Positions 47,225 to 58,215 of a stretch of 64,000 nt of DNA are shown here, in pieces. The notes beneath the pieces were generated by a model. It was not told the DNA's origin, made no database searches, and was given only the letters and a program-made list of their open reading frames with translations. The number at the start of each line of letters is the position of its first letter. Within the stretch, counting starts at the first letter, position 1. The DNA lies in the NCBI RefSeq assembly GCF_902499135.1, contig NZ_CABVPR010000010.1:1-64000 (forward strand), written 5' to 3'. The stretch comes from Burkholderia dolosa (GTDB lineage Bacteria > Pseudomonadota > Gammaproteobacteria > Burkholderiales > Burkholderiaceae). The position numbers and the translations under genes were made by a program.

Positions 47225-48127
47225 TCAGGCCGGAAACACGCCGGTCGACAGATAGCGGTCACCGCGATCGCAGACGATGAACACGATCGTCGCGTTCTCG
47301 ACCTGGCGCGCGATGCGCAGCGCGACTTCGCATGCACCGCCGGAAGAAATACCCGCGAAGATCCCTTCGACCGATGCAAGCCGGCGCGCCATCGTTTCCG
47401 ACGCAGCCTGGCTCACGTTCTCGACACGATCGACACGGCTGCGATCGAAAATCGTCGGCATGTATGCTTCCGGCCACTTGCGGATGCCGGGAATGCGCGA
47501 GCCGTCCTCGGGTTGCGCGCCGATGATTTCGATTGCCGCGTTCTGCTCCTTCAGATAGCGCGACGTGCCCATGATCGTGCCCGTCGTGCCCATCGCCGAC
47601 ACGAAGTGCGTGACGCGCCCTTCGGTGTCGCGCCAGATCTCCGGGCCGGTTCCTTCGTAATGCGCGATGGGATTGTCCGGATTCGCGAACTGGTCGAGGA
47701 TCACGCCCTTGCCTTCGCGCTGCATCTGGTCCGCGAGGTCGCGCGCCAGCTCCATGCCGCCCTTCACGGGCGTCAGTATGATTTCGGCGCCATATGCGGC
47801 CATGCTCTGGCGCCGCTCGACCGACAGGTCTTCCGGCATGATCAGCACCATCTTGTAGCCGCGGATCGCCGCAGCCATCGCAAGCGCGATGCCCGTATTG
47901 CCGCTCGTCGCCTCGATCAGCGTATCGCCCGGCTTGATGCGGCCACGCGCCTCGGCCTTGCTGATCATCGACAGCGCCGGACGATCCTTCACCGAACCGG
48001 CCGGATTGTTGCCTTCCAGCTTCGCCAGCACCACGTTGTTGCGTGCGCGAATCTCGTCGTCCGGCAGGCGGACCAGTTGCACGAGCGGCGTGTTGCCGAT
48101 CGTGTCTTCGATAGTTTTGTAAGCCAT
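47225..48127 (-). CDS. cysM: cysteine synthase B
   Basis: The 300-residue PLP enzyme has the active lysine Lys47 in NNPAGSVKDRPAL, the phosphate-binding TSGNTGIALAMAAAIRG at about 74-90 and GTTGTIMGTSRYLKEQ near 180. It makes cysteine from O-acetylserine and sulfide or thiosulfate. The start at 48127 gives MAYKTIEDTIGNTPLVQLVR; 49 extra upstream residues are unconserved. SerC, which feeds the serine pathway, is 13 kb downstream but not co-transcribed. Confidence 0.95.
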   Translation of the reverse strand: MAYKTIEDTIGNTPLVQLVRLPDDEIRARNNVVLAKLEGNNPAGSVKDRPALSMISKAEARGRIKPGDTLIEATSGNTGIALAMAAAIRGYKMVLIMPEDLSVERRQSMAAYGAEIILTPVKGGMELARDLADQMQREGKGVILDQFANPDNPIAHYEGTGPEIWRDTEGRVTHFVSAMGTTGTIMGTSRYLKEQNAAIEIIGAQPEDGSRIPGIRKWPEAYMPTIFDRSRVDRVENVSQAASETMARRLASVEGIFAGISSGGACEVALRIARQVENATIVFIVCDRGDRYLSTGVFPA

Positions 48128-48272
48128 GGAGATACCGTGAGTGCGAGGCCGATCAATCGATCGATTGTAAACCAGCACGAAGTGGCGCGCCGGCAACCCC
48201 ATTGAAGCGACGGAATAGCCGCACTTCACCGCTCGCCTCCGATGCACGCACGCGCCGACGCGCACGTCACGC

Positions 48273-48296
48273 AAAAAACCCGCGGCATGCCGCGGG
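48273..48296 (-). terminator. terminator after the ComEA-like gene
   Basis: CCCGCGGCATGCCGCGGG (48279-48296) is a perfect palindrome that gives a hairpin; the minus strand continues with six T residues (48273-48278). Confidence 0.85.
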
Positions 48297-48345
48297 AAGC
48301 CGTCATGACGACGGCACCTGAAGGAGAGCTAGGTCCTGTCGAGCG

Positions 48346-48693
48346 TTATTTCTGCGCAGTGCGTGCGGGTGCGGCGGCGGATTTCGCTGCGGCCGGCGCG
48401 GCCGCCGGTTTGCCTGCGGCGGCGCCCGAACCGGCAGCGCCGATCGTCAGCCCTTCCTGCTGGAGGCGCGCAACCGTATGACCGCCCATTCCCTTCACGC
48501 GCGATGCGAGATCGTCGGCATTCTTGAACGGACCGCGCGCGCCGCGCTCGTCGAGAATCGCCTTCGCGCGCGCCGGGCCGATGCCCTTGATGCCGACGAG
48601 CGCATCCTCGTTGGCCGTATTGACGTCGACGGCCGCCCAGGCCGACGCGACCGCGCCGAGCATGACCGCTGCGGCAAACCATTTCCTGATCAT
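48346..48693 (-). CDS. ComEA family helix-hairpin-helix protein
   Basis: The 115-residue protein has a signal peptide (cleavage near AWA-AV at about 20) and a ComEA helix-hairpin-helix region, VDVNTANEDALVGIKGIGPA at about 22-41 and KAILDERGARGPFKNADDLA. The C-terminal third is Ala/Pro/Lys-rich. ComEA-type proteins bind incoming DNA in the periplasm during natural transformation; short versions are widespread and may have other roles. It sits between hldD and cysM, possibly at the end of the hldD operon. Confidence 0.88.
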   Translation of the reverse strand: MIRKWFAAAVMLGAVASAWAAVDVNTANEDALVGIKGIGPARAKAILDERGARGPFKNADDLASRVKGMGGHTVARLQQEGLTIGAAGSGAAAGKPAAAPAAAKSAAAPARTAQK

Positions 48694-48765
48694 TGCTGGA
48701 TCTCCGATGAAAGCGGCCGGCGGCTGCCGACCGTGAGACCCAGTCTATCGATCCGGCGCGTGCGC

Positions 48766-49758
48766 TTAAACCTGGCCGGACAGCCAACGTACGTAACGGT
48801 CGACACCTTGCTGCACGGTCAGGAACGGCGCATCGTAGCCGGCCGCGCGCAGCTTCGTCTGATCGGCCTGCGTGAAGCACTGGTACTTGCCGCGCAGCGC
48901 GTCGGGGAACGGCACGTATTCGATCAGCCCCTGCTCGACCTGCTGCGCGAGCGTGAGCGGCGGCAGGTTGTCGAGCGCGCGCAGCGTATTGACGACGGTC
49001 GACGCAATGTCGTTGAACGGCTGCGCGCGGCCGGTGCCGAGATTGAAGATGCCCGACTTCTCCGGATGATCGAAGAAGAACAGGTTCACCTTCGCGACGT
49101 CCTCGACCGACACGAAGTCGCGCGTCTGCTCGCCCGGCGCGTAGCCGTTGTACTCGCCGAACAGCTTCACCTTGCCTTCGGCGCGGAACTGGTTGAAGTT
49201 GTGGAACGCGACCGACGCCATGCGCCCCTTGTGCGTCTCGCGCGGGCCGTACACGTTGAAATAGCGAAAGCCCGCGATCTGGCTCTGCGCGCTCGGCAGC
49301 ACGCGACGGATCACCTGGTCGAACAGGAACTTCGAATAGCCGTACACGTTCAGCGGCGCCTCGACGTCGCGCTCCTCGACGAAGCGCGTCGAGCCGCCGT
49401 AGATCGCAGCCGACGACGCGTACAGGAACTGTGCACGCTGCGCGAGACAGGCGTCGAGCACCGCGCGGCTGTAGCGGAAGTTGTTGTCCATCATGTAGCG
49501 GCCGTCGGTTTCCATCGTGTCCGAACAGGCGCCTTCGTGGAACACCGCGCGCACGTTGCCGAAGTCGCCGCGCGCGAAGCGTTCGACGAATTCGGTCTTG
49601 TCGAGATAGTCGTCGATCTCGCAATCGACGAGATTCTTGAATTTATCCGCGCGCGTCAGGTTGTCGACCGCGATGATGCGCGTCTCGCCGCGCTCGTTGA
49701 GCGCCTTGACGATGTTCGCGCCGATAAAACCGGCTGCGCCGGTGACGATGATGGTCAT
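48766..49758 (-). CDS. hldD: ADP-L-glycero-D-manno-heptose 6-epimerase
   Basis: The 330-residue short-chain dehydrogenase/epimerase has the Rossmann GxxGxxG motif as GAAGFIG at 7-13 and the YxxxK pair as Y139 and K143. It converts ADP-D,D-heptose to ADP-L,D-heptose, the sugar of the inner LPS core. Family blocks such as [20 protein letters not shown] are present. It is transcribed after hldA on the same strand with a 63-base gap. Confidence 0.96.
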   Translation of the reverse strand: MTIIVTGAAGFIGANIVKALNERGETRIIAVDNLTRADKFKNLVDCEIDDYLDKTEFVERFARGDFGNVRAVFHEGACSDTMETDGRYMMDNNFRYSRAVLDACLAQRAQFLYASSAAIYGGSTRFVEERDVEAPLNVYGYSKFLFDQVIRRVLPSAQSQIAGFRYFNVYGPRETHKGRMASVAFHNFNQFRAEGKVKLFGEYNGYAPGEQTRDFVSVEDVAKVNLFFFDHPEKSGIFNLGTGRAQPFNDIASTVVNTLRALDNLPPLTLAQQVEQGLIEYVPFPDALRGKYQCFTQADQTKLRAAGYDAPFLTVQQGVDRYVRWLSGQV

Positions 49759-49821
49759 GGTCGTCCTGCCTGAAAAATGCGAGGCATCGATACGGCGCGT
49801 ACGTCGCGCCGCCGAATGCGC

Positions 49822-50772
49822 TCAGTGAAACAGTTCGTCGTAGTCCACGGTGGCCGTGCCGAGCTTGCCAACCACGATGCCCGCCGCGCGGTTCGCGAGC
49901 ACGACCGCATCGACGAGCGGCACGCCTGCGCCGAGCATCGTCGCGACCGTCGCGATCACCGTGTCGCCCGCGCCCGACACGTCGAACACCTCGCGAGCGA
50001 GCGCGGGCGCGTGCAGTTCGCCGGTCGACGAAAAGAGCGTCATTCCCTCTTCCGAACGCGTGAGCAGCAACGCGTCGATGTCGAGCTCCGCGCGCAGCTT
50101 CGCAACGCGAGCACGCAAGTCGTCTTCCGATTTCCACTGTCCGACGACTTCGCGCAGCTCCGCGCGGTTCGGCGTGATCAGCGACGCGCCGCGATAGCGC
50201 GCCCAGTCGTCGCCTTTCGGGTCGACGAGCACCGGCTTGCCGGCCGCGCGCGCCTTCTCGATCATCGTCGTCACGTGCGTGAGGCCGCCCTTTGCGTAAT
50301 CCGACATCAGCACGACGTCATGCTGCGGCAGCAGCGCGTCGAAACGCGCGAGGCCGGCGAGCAGCACCTCGTGCGTCGGCGTCGACTCGAAATCGACGCG
50401 CAGCAGCTGTTGCTGGCGCGCGAGCACGCGCAGCTTGATCGTCGTCGGCAACGCCGGATCGCGCTCCAGATGAGCCGTCACGCCGCTGCTGCCGAGCAGC
50501 TCGACGATCCGCTCGCCAGGCTCGTCGCAGCCGACGACGCACAGCAAGCCGGCCTGCGCGCCGAGCGTCACCGCATTGCGCGCGACGTTCGCCGCGCCGC
50601 CGAGCCGCTCTTCATGACGCTGCACGTGCACGACAGGCACCGGCGCCTCCGGAGAAATGCGTTCGACGTTGCCGAACCAGTAACGGTCGAGCATCACGTC
50701 GCCGACGACGAGCACGCGCGAGCGCGCGAGCTGCGCGCGCGGCACCGGAACGACTTCGCGGAGCGTATTCAT
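49822..50772 (-). CDS. hldA: D-glycero-beta-D-manno-heptose-7-phosphate kinase (single domain)
   Basis: The 316-residue PfkB/ribokinase-type kinase has ERLGGAANVARNAVTLGAQA near residue 55 and the catalytic FDVSGAGDTVIATVATMLGA near 255. Unlike E. coli HldE it lacks the C-terminal nucleotidyltransferase domain, so the split system HldA plus HldC is implied, with hldC elsewhere. The start at 50772 lies after the ugd stop; a start at 50811 would overlap ugd by 32 bases. Confidence 0.92.
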   Translation of the reverse strand: MNTLREVVPVPRAQLARSRVLVVGDVMLDRYWFGNVERISPEAPVPVVHVQRHEERLGGAANVARNAVTLGAQAGLLCVVGCDEPGERIVELLGSSGVTAHLERDPALPTTIKLRVLARQQQLLRVDFESTPTHEVLLAGLARFDALLPQHDVVLMSDYAKGGLTHVTTMIEKARAAGKPVLVDPKGDDWARYRGASLITPNRAELREVVGQWKSEDDLRARVAKLRAELDIDALLLTRSEEGMTLFSSTGELHAPALAREVFDVSGAGDTVIATVATMLGAGVPLVDAVVLANRAAGIVVGKLGTATVDYDELFH

Positions 50773-50779
50773 CGTGTGG

Positions 50780-52180
50780 TCATCCACGGGAGAAAGATTG
50801 GGGATCGACATGCGGACGTCCGATCGCGTAGTAATCGATGCCGAGCTCGGCCATCGCGTCCGGCTCGTACAGATTGCGCCCGTCGAAAATCACCGGCGAC
50901 TTCAGTTCCGCCTTCAGGCGCGTGAAATCCGGGCTTCTGAACTCCTTCCATTCCGTCACGATCACGAGCGCGTCGGCACCCGTGACCGCGGCGTCCTGCG
51001 TATCGACGAAGTGTAGGCGCGCAAGCGCGTCCGAACCTTCGCCGAGATCCAGCGCGAATACGCGCCGCGCTTCGTCGATCGCGACCGGATCGTACGCGCG
51101 CACGGTCGCACCGCGCTCGAGCAGCGCGCCGATCAGCCGGCGGCTCGGCGCCTCGCGCATGTCGTCGGTGTTCGGCTTGAACGCGAGGCCCCAGACCGCG
51201 AACTCGCGGCCGGACAGATCGTTGCCGAAGCGCTGGCCGATCTTGCCGATCAGCACATCCTTCTGCGCGTGATTGGCCGCTTCGACGGCTTCCAGGATAC
51301 GCAGCGGCTGGCCGTTTTCGCCCGCGGTGCGGATCAGCGCCTGCACGTCTTTCGGGAAGCAGGAGCCGCCGTAGCCGACGCCCGCGTACAGGAAGTGGTA
51401 GCCGATGCGCGGATCGGAGCCGATCCCGCGGCGCACGGCCTCGATGTCGGCACCGACCTTGTCCGCCAGATTCGACATTTCGTTCATGAACGAGATGCGC
51501 GTCGCGAGCATCGCATTCGCCGCATACTTCGAGAACTCGGCCGAGCGAACGTCCATGTAGATCGTGCGCTCGTGGTTGCGGTTGAACGGCGCGTAAAGCT
51601 TCTTCATCTTCTCGCGTGCGATCGTGCCGCTCTCGTCGTCGTCGACGCCGATGATGATCCGGTCCGGACGCATGAAGTCCTCGACCGCCGCACCTTCCTT
51701 CAGAAACTCGGGGTTCGACACGACGGAGAAACGATGCGCGACGCTGCCCGCGAGTCCGCGCGCGGCCAGCGCTTCGTCGATCACGCTCCGCACGCGCTGC
51801 GCGGTGCCGACCGGCACCGTCGACTTGTCGACGATCACCTTGTAGCCCGTCATGTGGCGGCCGATGTTGCGCGCGGCCTCGAGCACGTACTGCAGGTCCG
51901 CCGAACCGTCTTCGTCGGGCGGCGTGCCGACCGCGATGAACTGGATCTCGCCGTGCGCGACGCTTGCCTCGATGTCGGTCGAGAAGCGCAGGCGGCCCGC
52001 CACGCGATTGCGCGCGATGATGTCCAGCAGCCCCGGCTCATGAATCGGCATGCCGCCGTTGTTCAGGATCTCGATCTTGCGCGGATCGACGTCGAGACAG
52101 AAGACATCGTGGCCGATCTCGGCGAGACAGGAGCCCGTGACGAGACCGACGTAGCCGGTGCCGATGATGGTGATTTTCAT
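50780..52180 (-). CDS. ugd: UDP-glucose 6-dehydrogenase
   Basis: The 466-residue enzyme oxidises UDP-glucose to UDP-glucuronate, the entry to Ara4N and uronic acid-containing polysaccharides. The N-terminus [20 protein letters not shown] is the NAD-binding fold and the catalytic Cys274 lies in [17 protein letters not shown]. The middle block [20 protein letters not shown] is also diagnostic. It precedes hldA, and the coding regions are 7 bases apart. Confidence 0.97.
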   Translation of the reverse strand: MKITIIGTGYVGLVTGSCLAEIGHDVFCLDVDPRKIEILNNGGMPIHEPGLLDIIARNRVAGRLRFSTDIEASVAHGEIQFIAVGTPPDEDGSADLQYVLEAARNIGRHMTGYKVIVDKSTVPVGTAQRVRSVIDEALAARGLAGSVAHRFSVVSNPEFLKEGAAVEDFMRPDRIIIGVDDDESGTIAREKMKKLYAPFNRNHERTIYMDVRSAEFSKYAANAMLATRISFMNEMSNLADKVGADIEAVRRGIGSDPRIGYHFLYAGVGYGGSCFPKDVQALIRTAGENGQPLRILEAVEAANHAQKDVLIGKIGQRFGNDLSGREFAVWGLAFKPNTDDMREAPSRRLIGALLERGATVRAYDPVAIDEARRVFALDLGEGSDALARLHFVDTQDAAVTGADALVIVTEWKEFRSPDFTRLKAELKSPVIFDGRNLYEPDAMAELGIDYYAIGRPHVDPQSFSRG

Positions 52181-52270
52181 AGATGTTCCGGTGTTTCCCG
52201 GTAATTGACTAACTTGACCGTCGGGCCGTGCCCGGCAGCGATCGCGGCGCGCGCGCCCGGGCCGCCGGGA

Positions 52271-53443
52271 TCAGCCCGGCATCGCCGGTTCGACGCGGCG
52301 CGGCGCATAGGTTTCCCAACCGCTGCATCCGGGGCACTGCCAATAGAAGAGCCGTGCCCGGAAACCGCAATTCTGGCACGTATACCGTGGCAGATTCTTG
52401 GTGCGCTGCTTGATCAGCGCACGCATCATTTCAAGCTCCTTACGGCGCGGCTCGTCGGCGGCGGCAATCTGCGCATCGAGCAGGTGCAGCATCCCCGACA
52501 GGTTCGGCGACTTCTCCATCTGCGTACGCGCGAGCGCGTGTGCGGCCTCGTGGCCGCGCAACCCCGCGATGTGCTGATACGCGATGTCGAGCAGGTCGTT
52601 CGACGGATAGCGGTCGACGTAGCCCATCAGCAGTTCCGCACCGTCGGCGGTCTGGCCGAGCGCGACATACGCCTTCATCAGCTTGTCGGCGACGAGCGGC
52701 AGATAGGCCGGATTCTGCGCTTCGACGCGCTTCCAGTATCCAATCGCCGCTGCGTGGTCGCCGGCGGCCTGCGCTGCATCGCCGGACAGGATCGTCGCGC
52801 GCACGTTCTGCGGGTTCGCGGCCAGCGCGAGCTTCAGCTGTTCGGCAGCTGCGGCGCCGTCCTTGCGCTGCAGCGCGTCCTGCGCGAGTTCGCAGTGGAA
52901 TTGCGCGATTTCGACGCCGAGCGGCTTCTCGCTCATCGACTCGATACGCTTCGCGGTATCGATCGACTTGTTCCAGTCCTTCTCGATCTCGTAGATCGTC
53001 AGCAGCGCACGCTGCGCGCCGAGCGCGTAGTCGCCGTCGGCCAGCAGGTGGAACGTTTCTTCCGCGCGATCGAGCAAGCCGGCTTTCAGGAAATCCTGGC
53101 CGAGTTCGTACAGCGCGTGGTCGCGCTCGTTGACCGGCAGGTCCGTGCGGCTCAGCAGATTCTGGTGCACGCGGATCGCGCGATCCGTTTCGCCGCGGCG
53201 ACGAAACAGGTTGCCGAGTGCGAAGTGCAGCTCGACGGTCTCGGGATCGAGTTTCGCGACCTCGATGAACGCGTCGATCGCCTTGTCCGGTTGTTCGTTC
53301 AACAGGAAGTTCAGGCCGCGAAAATACGATCGCGGCAGGTTGGCGCTCTCCGACAGGAGACTCTTCAGGTCATAGCGCGACGCCGCCCAGCCGAGCGCGA
53401 ACGCCACGGGTATCACGAGCAACCACCAGAAATCCAGATCCAT
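52271..53443 (-). CDS. lapB: lipopolysaccharide assembly protein B
   Basis: The 390-residue protein (E. coli LapB: 389) has an N-terminal membrane anchor (DLDFWWLLVIPVAFALGWAA), about nine TPR repeats (45-340, for example LHFALGNLFRRRGETDRAIR) and a C-terminal rubredoxin-like metal site CQNCGFRARLFYWQCPGC. LapB presents LpxC to FtsH and so limits LPS synthesis. The start at 53443 matches the family. The ugd-hldA-hldD genes follow on the same strand. Confidence 0.95.
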   Translation of the reverse strand: MDLDFWWLLVIPVAFALGWAASRYDLKSLLSESANLPRSYFRGLNFLLNEQPDKAIDAFIEVAKLDPETVELHFALGNLFRRRGETDRAIRVHQNLLSRTDLPVNERDHALYELGQDFLKAGLLDRAEETFHLLADGDYALGAQRALLTIYEIEKDWNKSIDTAKRIESMSEKPLGVEIAQFHCELAQDALQRKDGAAAAEQLKLALAANPQNVRATILSGDAAQAAGDHAAAIGYWKRVEAQNPAYLPLVADKLMKAYVALGQTADGAELLMGYVDRYPSNDLLDIAYQHIAGLRGHEAAHALARTQMEKSPNLSGMLHLLDAQIAAADEPRRKELEMMRALIKQRTKNLPRYTCQNCGFRARLFYWQCPGCSGWETYAPRRVEPAMPG

Positions 53444-53496
53444 GCGAAATATCGAAGCAGAGACGAAAACCGCGCGAGATTCGCGCGGCGTCCGTG

Positions 53497-53790
53497 TTAA
53501 ATGACGGGCGGCATCGGCGGCTGGTCGACGACGGTCGGTGTTTCGCGCGCCGCGCGCAAGTCGCGCTTCAGGCGCCCGTTCTCGACGCGCAGGCGAAAGA
53601 TCGCCGGCAACGCGGACAGCAGGCCGGCGAGCAGGCCCACGATGAAGAACGCGAGACCGATCAGGATCAGCGGCGCTTGCCACGCATAGCCGGCAAGGAA
53701 ATTCAGCGTCGCGGTTTGCGTATTGGCCAGTGCGAGCACCAGCAGCAGCACGAATACCAATACCCGGATCAGCCAGACGATAAACTTCAT
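53497..53790 (-). CDS. lapA: LapA family protein (DUF1049)
   Basis: The 97-residue protein has two hydrophobic segments (IVWLIRVLVFVLLLVLALAN and APLILIGLAFFIVGLLAGLL) and a basic C-terminal helix. LapA-like proteins act with LapB in the inner membrane. It is separated from ihfB by a terminator and probably has its own promoter; lapB starts 53 bases later. Confidence 0.9.
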   Translation of the reverse strand: MKFIVWLIRVLVFVLLLVLALANTQTATLNFLAGYAWQAPLILIGLAFFIVGLLAGLLSALPAIFRLRVENGRLKRDLRAARETPTVVDQPPMPPVI

Positions 53791-53926
53791 GAAGCCCTCT
53801 CTTTGTTGAGGTTTGCCGCGGCGCGCGACTCCCCTTCGCCGCGCCGAATCGACCCGTATTGTAAAGGATGCGTTTCCGCGTCAGCGCACGTCATGCCGGC
53901 GCCGGTTACGCCGCAAACGCCGAAAA

Positions 53927-53956
53927 CAAAAAAAGCGCCCGCAAGGGGCGCTTTTT
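53927..53956 (-). terminator. terminator of the aro-rpsA-ihfB transcript
   Basis: AAAAAGCGCCC (53930-53940) and GGGCGCTTTTT (53946-53956) form an 11-bp stem with a 5-base loop and a long minus-strand T-run. It lies 44 bases after the ihfB stop. Confidence 0.9.
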
Positions 53957-53999
53957 CTTCAGCCTTTGCCGGCAAGATTCCGGGCAAACCGAACGACGC

Positions 54000-54323
54000 T
54001 CAACGCTCGTCGTCCGGCTCATCTGCCTTCAGCGGCTCACCCGCACGGCCGTCGACGCGTTCGCGCAACTCTTTGCCGGGCTTGAAGTGCGGCACGAACT
54101 TCTCGGGCACCTGCACTTTCTCCCCCGACTTCGGGTTGCGTCCGACGCGCGCCGGACGACGGTTGAGGCCGAAGCTGCCGAAACCGCGAATTTCGATGCG
54201 ATGCCCCTTTGCCAGAGCATCGGACATCGCATCGAGCATCGTCTTCACTGCGAAATCCGCGTCCTTGAGAACAAGTTGCGGAAATCGCAGTGCCAACTGC
54301 GCGACCAACTCGGATTTGGTCAT
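54000..54323 (-). CDS. ihfB: integration host factor beta subunit
   Basis: The 107-residue DNA-bending protein starts [20 protein letters not shown] and has the arm motif [21 protein letters not shown]. coli IhfB has 94 residues; this one carries a 13-residue acidic tail ([13 protein letters not shown]). It heterodimerises with IhfA. It follows rpsA on the same strand, as in many proteobacteria. Confidence 0.97.
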   Translation of the reverse strand: MTKSELVAQLALRFPQLVLKDADFAVKTMLDAMSDALAKGHRIEIRGFGSFGLNRRPARVGRNPKSGEKVQVPEKFVPHFKPGKELRERVDGRAGEPLKADEPDDER

Positions 54324-54345
54324 ACTTCAGCAGACCTCGCGAGGC

Positions 54346-56058
54346 TTACTGGTTCTGGCCGTCGAGCTTGGCCTTCAGCAGCGCGCCGAGGTTGGTCGTA
54401 CCCGTCGCGGCAGCGCTGGTGTCGGCTTGCAGGCCGCGGATCGCTTCCTGCTGCTCGGCCGAATCCTTCGCCTTGATCGACAGGTTGATGCCGCGCGACT
54501 TGCGATCGATGTTGATCACCATCGCGTTGACCTTGTCGCCTTCCTTCAGCACGTTGCGTGCGTCTTCGACGCGATCCTGCGAAATTTCCGACGCACGCAG
54601 GTAGCCTTCGACGTCGCCCGTCAACGTGATGACCGCACCCTTCGCGTCGACCGACTTCACGACGCCGTCGACCAGCGAGCCCTTGTCGTTCATTGCAACG
54701 TAGTTGCTGAACGGGTCGCCTTCGAGCTGCTTGATGCCGAGCGAAATGCGCTCCTTCTCGACGTCGATGCCGAGCACGACCGCCTCGACTTCGTCGCCCT
54801 TCTTGTACTTGCGAACGGCTTCTTCGCCGGCTTCGCTCCACGACAGGTCCGACAGGTGGACCAGGCCGTCGATGCCGCCCGGCAGACCGATGAACACGCC
54901 GAAGTCGGTGATCGACTTGATCGCGCCCGTGATCTTGTCGCCCTTCTTGAAGTTGCGGCTGAAGTCATCCCACGGATTCGGCTTGCACTGCTTCATGCCG
55001 AGGCTGATACGACGACGGTCTTCGTCGATCTCGAGCACCATGACTTCGACTTCGTCGCCGAGCTGGACAACCTTCGACGGTGCGACGTTCTTGTTCGTCC
55101 AGTCCATTTCCGACACGTGGACGAGGCCTTCGATGCCCGATTCCACTTCGACGAATGCGCCGTAGTCGGTGATGTTCGTGACCTTGCCGAACAGGCGCGT
55201 GCCCGACGGGTAGCGGCGCGAGATGCCTTCCCACGGATCGTCGCCCAGTTGCTTGATGCCCAGCGACACGCGGTTCTTTTCCTGGTCGAACTTGAGGATC
55301 TTCGCGGTGACTTCCTGGCCGACCGACAGGACTTCGCTCGGGTGACGCACGCGGCGCCATGCGATGTCGGTGATGTGCAGCAGGCCGTCGATGCCGCCGA
55401 GGTCAACGAACGCACCGTAGTCGGTGATGTTCTTGACCACGCCGTTGACGATCGCGCCTTCCTTCAGCGTCTCGAGCAGCTTCGCGCGCTCTTCGCCCTG
55501 CGTCGCTTCGATCACGGCACGACGCGACAGCACGACGTTGTTGCGCTTGCGGTCGAGCTTGATCACGCGGAATTCGAGCGTCTTGCCTTCGTACGGGGTC
55601 GTGTCCTTCACCGGACGCGTGTCGACCAGCGAACCCGGCAGGAACGCGCGGATGCCATTGACCATCACGGTCATGCCGCCCTTCACCTTGCCGGTGATCG
55701 TGCCGGTGACGAGTTCGTTGTTGTCGAGGGCCTTTTCCAGCGACAGCCACGATGCAAGGCGCTTCGCCTTGTCGCGCGACAGGATCGTGTCGCCGTAGCC
55801 GTTTTCGAGTGCGTCGATCGCGACGGACACGAAATCGCCCGCCTGCACCTCAACCTCGCCCTGATCGTTCAGGAATTCCTCGATCGGAATGTAAGCCTCG
55901 GACTTCAGGCCTGCATTGACGACCACGAAGTTGTGGTCGACGCGCACGACTTCGGCGGAGATCACTTCGCCGGCGCGCATGTCTTGGCGGGTCAGCGACT
56001 CTTCGAACAGAGCCGCAAAGGATTCGGTATTCGGGTTGGAGGTTTGCAGGTCGGACAT
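54346..56058 (-). CDS. rpsA: 30S ribosomal protein S1
   Basis: The 570-residue protein has six S1 repeats; successive examples include [40 protein letters not shown] and [21 protein letters not shown]1 captures mRNA at the 30S platform. The start at 56058 is [20 protein letters not shown]; 26 residues of the longer frame are excluded. It sits between cmk and ihfB. Confidence 0.98.
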   Translation of the reverse strand: MSDLQTSNPNTESFAALFEESLTRQDMRAGEVISAEVVRVDHNFVVVNAGLKSEAYIPIEEFLNDQGEVEVQAGDFVSVAIDALENGYGDTILSRDKAKRLASWLSLEKALDNNELVTGTITGKVKGGMTVMVNGIRAFLPGSLVDTRPVKDTTPYEGKTLEFRVIKLDRKRNNVVLSRRAVIEATQGEERAKLLETLKEGAIVNGVVKNITDYGAFVDLGGIDGLLHITDIAWRRVRHPSEVLSVGQEVTAKILKFDQEKNRVSLGIKQLGDDPWEGISRRYPSGTRLFGKVTNITDYGAFVEVESGIEGLVHVSEMDWTNKNVAPSKVVQLGDEVEVMVLEIDEDRRRISLGMKQCKPNPWDDFSRNFKKGDKITGAIKSITDFGVFIGLPGGIDGLVHLSDLSWSEAGEEAVRKYKKGDEVEAVVLGIDVEKERISLGIKQLEGDPFSNYVAMNDKGSLVDGVVKSVDAKGAVITLTGDVEGYLRASEISQDRVEDARNVLKEGDKVNAMVINIDRKSRGINLSIKAKDSAEQQEAIRGLQADTSAAATGTTNLGALLKAKLDGQNQ

Positions 56059-56199
56059 AAAAATCGGTTTGTGCGTGGATCGCAGAGCCGCGCCGGCCGG
56101 AATGGCAGGCTGAAAGGGCCAGAGCGAAGACCACACGGGGTTAAGGGTTCAACACACACTCCGCGCTTTCGCACGGAGCACCTACTGCCGCCCGCCTTC

Positions 56200-56886
56200 T
56201 CAGGCGGGCTGGCCGAGCGCCCGATACCACTGCAGCACCTGATCGACCGCCTCGTCGACCGAGAGCGCCGAAGTATCGAGCAACTGGGCGTCTGCCGCGG
56301 GCTTCAGCGGCGCGGCCGCGCGATTGCTGTCGCGCGCGTCGCGTTCACGCAGATCCCGGAGCAAGTCATCTATATTAGCAGAAAAACCTTTTTGCATCAA
56401 TTGCTTATGCCGTCTGGCCGCGCGGGCCTCGGCGCTGGCCGTCAGGAACACCTTGAGCACGGCGTCCGGGAAGATCACGGTGCCCATGTCGCGACCGTCG
56501 GCAACGAGGCCCGGCGTCTTGCGGAATGCGCGCTGGCGCGCGATCAGCGCGATGCGCACCGGGCCGTGCACCGCGATCGCCGATGCGCGGTTGCCGATCT
56601 CCTCCGCGCGGATTTCGTTCGACACGTCGACGCCGTCGAGCTGCGCGCAGCCTTCGCGGAACGTGATATGGAGATCGTCGATCAGCTTCACAAGGGCATC
56701 GATGTCTTCCGGCGCAATGCCGTAGCGCACGCTCGCGAGCGCCGCGAGCCGGTACAGCGCACCGCTGTCGAGCAGATGGAAGCCGAGGTGCGCGGCGACC
56801 AGCGCCGCAACGGTGCCCTTGCCGGAAGCGGTCGGGCCGTCGATCGTGATGACGGGAGTCGGGTGAAAGGGTCGGGTCGATTTCAT
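56200..56886 (-). CDS. cmk: cytidylate kinase
   Basis: The 228-residue kinase has the P-loop GPTASGKG at 17-24, [20 protein letters not shown] and [20 protein letters not shown], which are the nucleoside-monophosphate kinase family blocks. It phosphorylates CMP and dCMP. The start at 56886 lies 11 bases after aroA. It precedes rpsA in the classical order. Confidence 0.96.
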   Translation of the reverse strand: MKSTRPFHPTPVITIDGPTASGKGTVAALVAAHLGFHLLDSGALYRLAALASVRYGIAPEDIDALVKLIDDLHITFREGCAQLDGVDVSNEIRAEEIGNRASAIAVHGPVRIALIARQRAFRKTPGLVADGRDMGTVIFPDAVLKVFLTASAEARAARRHKQLMQKGFSANIDDLLRDLRERDARDSNRAAAPLKPAADAQLLDTSALSVDEAVDQVLQWYRALGQPA

Positions 56887-56897
56887 CGGGCAGTCGG

Positions 56898-58202
56898 TCA
56901 GGCCTTCGCGAGCGCGGCGAAGCGGTCGAAATAGTCGGGGAACGTCTTGCCGACGCACTTCGGATCGTTGATCCGCACCGGCACGCCGCCCAGGCTGACG
57001 AGCGAGAAGCACATCGCCATCCGATGATCGTCGTACGTATCGATCGCCGCGTTCGGCGTGAGCGCGGCGGGCGGCGTGACGACGAGATAGTCGGCGCCCT
57101 CTTCGACCGTCGCGCCGACCTTGCGCAGTTCCGTCGCCATCGCCGCGATGCGGTCGGTCTCCTTCACGCGCCAGCTTGCGATGTTGCGCAGCGTGCTCGT
57201 GCCGCTCGCGAACAGCGCGGCGACCGCGATCGTCATCGCCGCATCGGGAATCAGGTTGAAGTCCATGTCGATCGGCTCGAGCTTGCCGTGGTCGTGGCCG
57301 ATACCACGCACTTCGATCCAGTCGTCGCCCATCGTCACGTTTGCACCCATCTGCATCAGCGCGTTCGCGAAACCCACGTCGCCCTGGATGCTCGCGCGCC
57401 CGACGCCTTCGACCCTGAGCGGACCGCCGCCCAGCGCACCGGCCGCGAGGAAGTACGACGCCGACGATGCATCGCCTTCGACCATGATCCGCCCCGGCGA
57501 CCGGTAGCGGACGCCCGCGGGCACGGTAAAGCGCTGCCAGCCGTCGCGTTCGACGACCACGCCGAAACGCTCCATCAGACGGATCGTGATGTCGATGTAC
57601 GGCTTCGAGATCAGCTCGCCGTCGACTTCGACGACGATCTTTCCGTCCTTCGCCTTCACGAGCGGCAGCGTCATCAGCAGCGCGGTGAGGAACTGGCTCG
57701 ACACGTCGCCGCGCACCCGGATCGACGCGTCGACCGCGATCGTCGCGGGCCGGATACGCAGCGGCGGATAGCCGGCATTCTGTTCATAGTCGATTCGAGC
57801 GCCGATCTGACGCAGCCCGTCGACGAGATCGCCGATCGGCCGCTCGTGCATCCGGGGTACGCCGTGCACGCGATAGTCGCCGCCGTTCACCGCGAGCGCC
57901 GCCGTCAGCGGCCGCACGGCCGTGCCCGCGTTGCCGAGGAACAGATCGGCCGTCTTCGCGGTGAATGCGCCGCGCGTGCCGGTGACCACGCACGTGTCGC
58001 GATCGCGCGCGAGCTTTACGCCGAGCTTGGCGAGCGCATCGAGCATCACGCGCGTGTCGTCGGAGTCGAGCAGGTTGGTGATCGTCGTGTCGCCTTCGGC
58101 GAGCGCCGCGAGCAGCAGCACGCGGTTCGAAATGCTCTTCGAGCCGGGCAGGCGCACGGTGCCCGATGCGCTGGAGTACGGGCCGAGATCGAGATAGTCC
58201 AT
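56898..58202 (-). CDS. aroA: 3-phosphoshikimate 1-carboxyvinyltransferase
   Basis: The 434-residue EPSP synthase has the substrate-binding [20 protein letters not shown] at about 19-38, [20 protein letters not shown] near 90 and [20 protein letters not shown] near 345, with [19 protein letters not shown] close to the end. It joins shikimate-3-phosphate and PEP on the way to chorismate. It lies 13 bases after tyrA. Confidence 0.97.
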   Translation of the reverse strand: MDYLDLGPYSSASGTVRLPGSKSISNRVLLLAALAEGDTTITNLLDSDDTRVMLDALAKLGVKLARDRDTCVVTGTRGAFTAKTADLFLGNAGTAVRPLTAALAVNGGDYRVHGVPRMHERPIGDLVDGLRQIGARIDYEQNAGYPPLRIRPATIAVDASIRVRGDVSSQFLTALLMTLPLVKAKDGKIVVEVDGELISKPYIDITIRLMERFGVVVERDGWQRFTVPAGVRYRSPGRIMVEGDASSASYFLAAGALGGGPLRVEGVGRASIQGDVGFANALMQMGANVTMGDDWIEVRGIGHDHGKLEPIDMDFNLIPDAAMTIAVAALFASGTSTLRNIASWRVKETDRIAAMATELRKVGATVEEGADYLVVTPPAALTPNAAIDTYDDHRMAMCFSLVSLGGVPVRINDPKCVGKTFPDYFDRFAALAKA

Positions 58203-58215
58203 GGGAATCGTCCTG

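Noticed and set aside
53494-56934. Very long plus-strand open frame (1146 codons) over ihfB, rpsA and cmk
   Set aside because: It is antisense to well-identified genes, with Arg/Asp/His-rich composition typical of reverse frames in GC-rich DNA, and has no recognisable domain.
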